A stretch of DNA of 6,017 nucleotides from Thermococcus sp. (lineage in GTDB: Archaea > Methanobacteriota_B > Thermococci > Thermococcales > Thermococcaceae). Positions within the stretch are counted from its first letter, which is position 1, and each line of letters opens with the position of its first letter. The notes beneath the pieces are model-generated. The model ran no database searches and was not told the origin of the DNA. It worked only from the letters and a program-made list of their open reading frames with translations. Shown here in pieces: positions 5,619 to 6,017 of this stretch. The stretch spans positions 1 to 6,017 of the forward strand of contig JAGHBN010000072.1 in NCBI GenBank assembly GCA_021160985.1, written 5' to 3'. The position numbers were made by a program, and so were the translations under genes.

Positions 5619-6017
5619 CCTACACGGGCAGAACCCTCGGGGTCGGACTGATGAACGACAGGCCCTTCGCCTTCTATCTCCTCTGCTCCCGCTCCTTCCC
5701 AAGGAGAAGGGCAATCGTGAGGGAAAACGCCGCCTACATAGAGAACCTCACGGAAACTGAAAACCCCTACGTCAGCTACCCGGTCGTGAGGCTCCTCGAT
5801 GAGTACGCCGTCCTCACGAACGGCCTCCAGACGGACTTCATCGCCCAGGCCCTCGAGTGGGAAAGCCCAAAGAAGGCCATGATTCACGTGTTAGACGCGC
5901 TCGACTACGAGAGGGACGACTACAACACCCCAAGGATAGCCGGGATAATAGGAAAAGACGGAAGGGGCTGGCTCGGCTTCGCTGGAAAGGACGAGTTTTG
6001 GGTAAGGGAGCTGGAGC
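5615..6017 (+). CDS. purO: Archaeal IMP cyclohydrolase PurO, N-terminal part (runs off the window)
   Basis: PurO closes FAICAR to IMP, the last step of purine synthesis in many archaea. I translated this frame by hand: 134 complete codons with no stop up to the right edge, so about two thirds of a family protein of roughly 200 residues is present. Recognisable PurO stretches are TGRTLGVG (4-11), CSRSFPRRRAI (24-34), ENPYVSYPVVR (49-59), LTNGLQTDFI (67-76) and DYERDDYNTPRIAGI (97-111). The GTG start overlaps the purP stop by 4 bp (GTGA) and has a strong ribosome site. It is the fourth gene of the thiC-purC-purP-purO unit. PurO is a single-function archaeal enzyme unrelated to bacterial PurH, which supports an archaeal source. 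Confidence 0.92.
   Translation, partial: MTYTGRTLGVGLMNDRPFAFYLLCSRSFPRRRAIVRENAAYIENLTETENPYVSYPVVRLLDEYAVLTNGLQTDFIAQALEWESPKKAMIHVLDALDYERDDYNTPRIAGIIGKDGRGWLGFAGKDEFWVRELE

Noticed and set aside
5214..5887. Minus-strand open frames opposite the end of purP and purO
   Set aside because: They are shadows of the purP and purO coding frames, both of which show clear family motifs on the plus strand.

Overview
The window looks like chromosomal DNA from a hyperthermophilic euryarchaeon of the order Thermococcales, most likely Thermococcus. Grounds: archaeal-type thiamine genes (ThiD-ThiN fusion, Thi4 with His in place of the sulfur-donor Cys, short ThiC), the archaea-specific purine enzymes PurP and PurO, AGG/AGA-rich arginine codons, strong GGTGA-type ribosome binding sites, and genes packed with 4-bp gaps or overlaps. 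The assignment is from sequence features and memory of the families, not from a database search.

Layout. (1) 6-629 (+): an unrecognised alpha-helical, repeat-like protein, possibly the C-terminal part of a longer one. (2) 598-2650 (-): a leftward thiamine unit, thi4 followed by thiDN, whose 3' end overlaps gene 1 tail-to-tail by 32 bp. (3) 2651-2744: a short divergent control region with AT-rich TATA candidates and two palindromes. (4) 2745-6017 (+): a rightward unit thiC-purC-purP-purO, with 4-nt spacing or 4-nt GTGA overlaps at every junction; purO runs off the right edge.

How the genes work together. Thi4 makes the thiazole half of thiamine from NAD, glycine and sulfide. ThiC makes the pyrimidine half (HMP-P) from 5-aminoimidazole ribotide (AIR). 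ThiD phosphorylates HMP/HMP-P, and ThiN joins HMP-PP and thiazole phosphate into thiamine phosphate. AIR is also the purine intermediate that, once carboxylated, feeds PurC; PurP and PurO then finish IMP. The rightward operon therefore holds enzymes from both sides of the AIR branch point. PurE, PurB, ThiL, and a hydrolase for the ADP-thiazole product are not in the window.

Most of this is ordinary core metabolism. The points worth a second look are the palindromes in the divergent promoter, the AIR branch-point operon, and departures from textbook motifs in PurC and especially PurP, where acidic ATP-grasp metal-ligand positions seem to be replaced. I saw no mobile element, CRISPR array, tRNA, rRNA or riboswitch.
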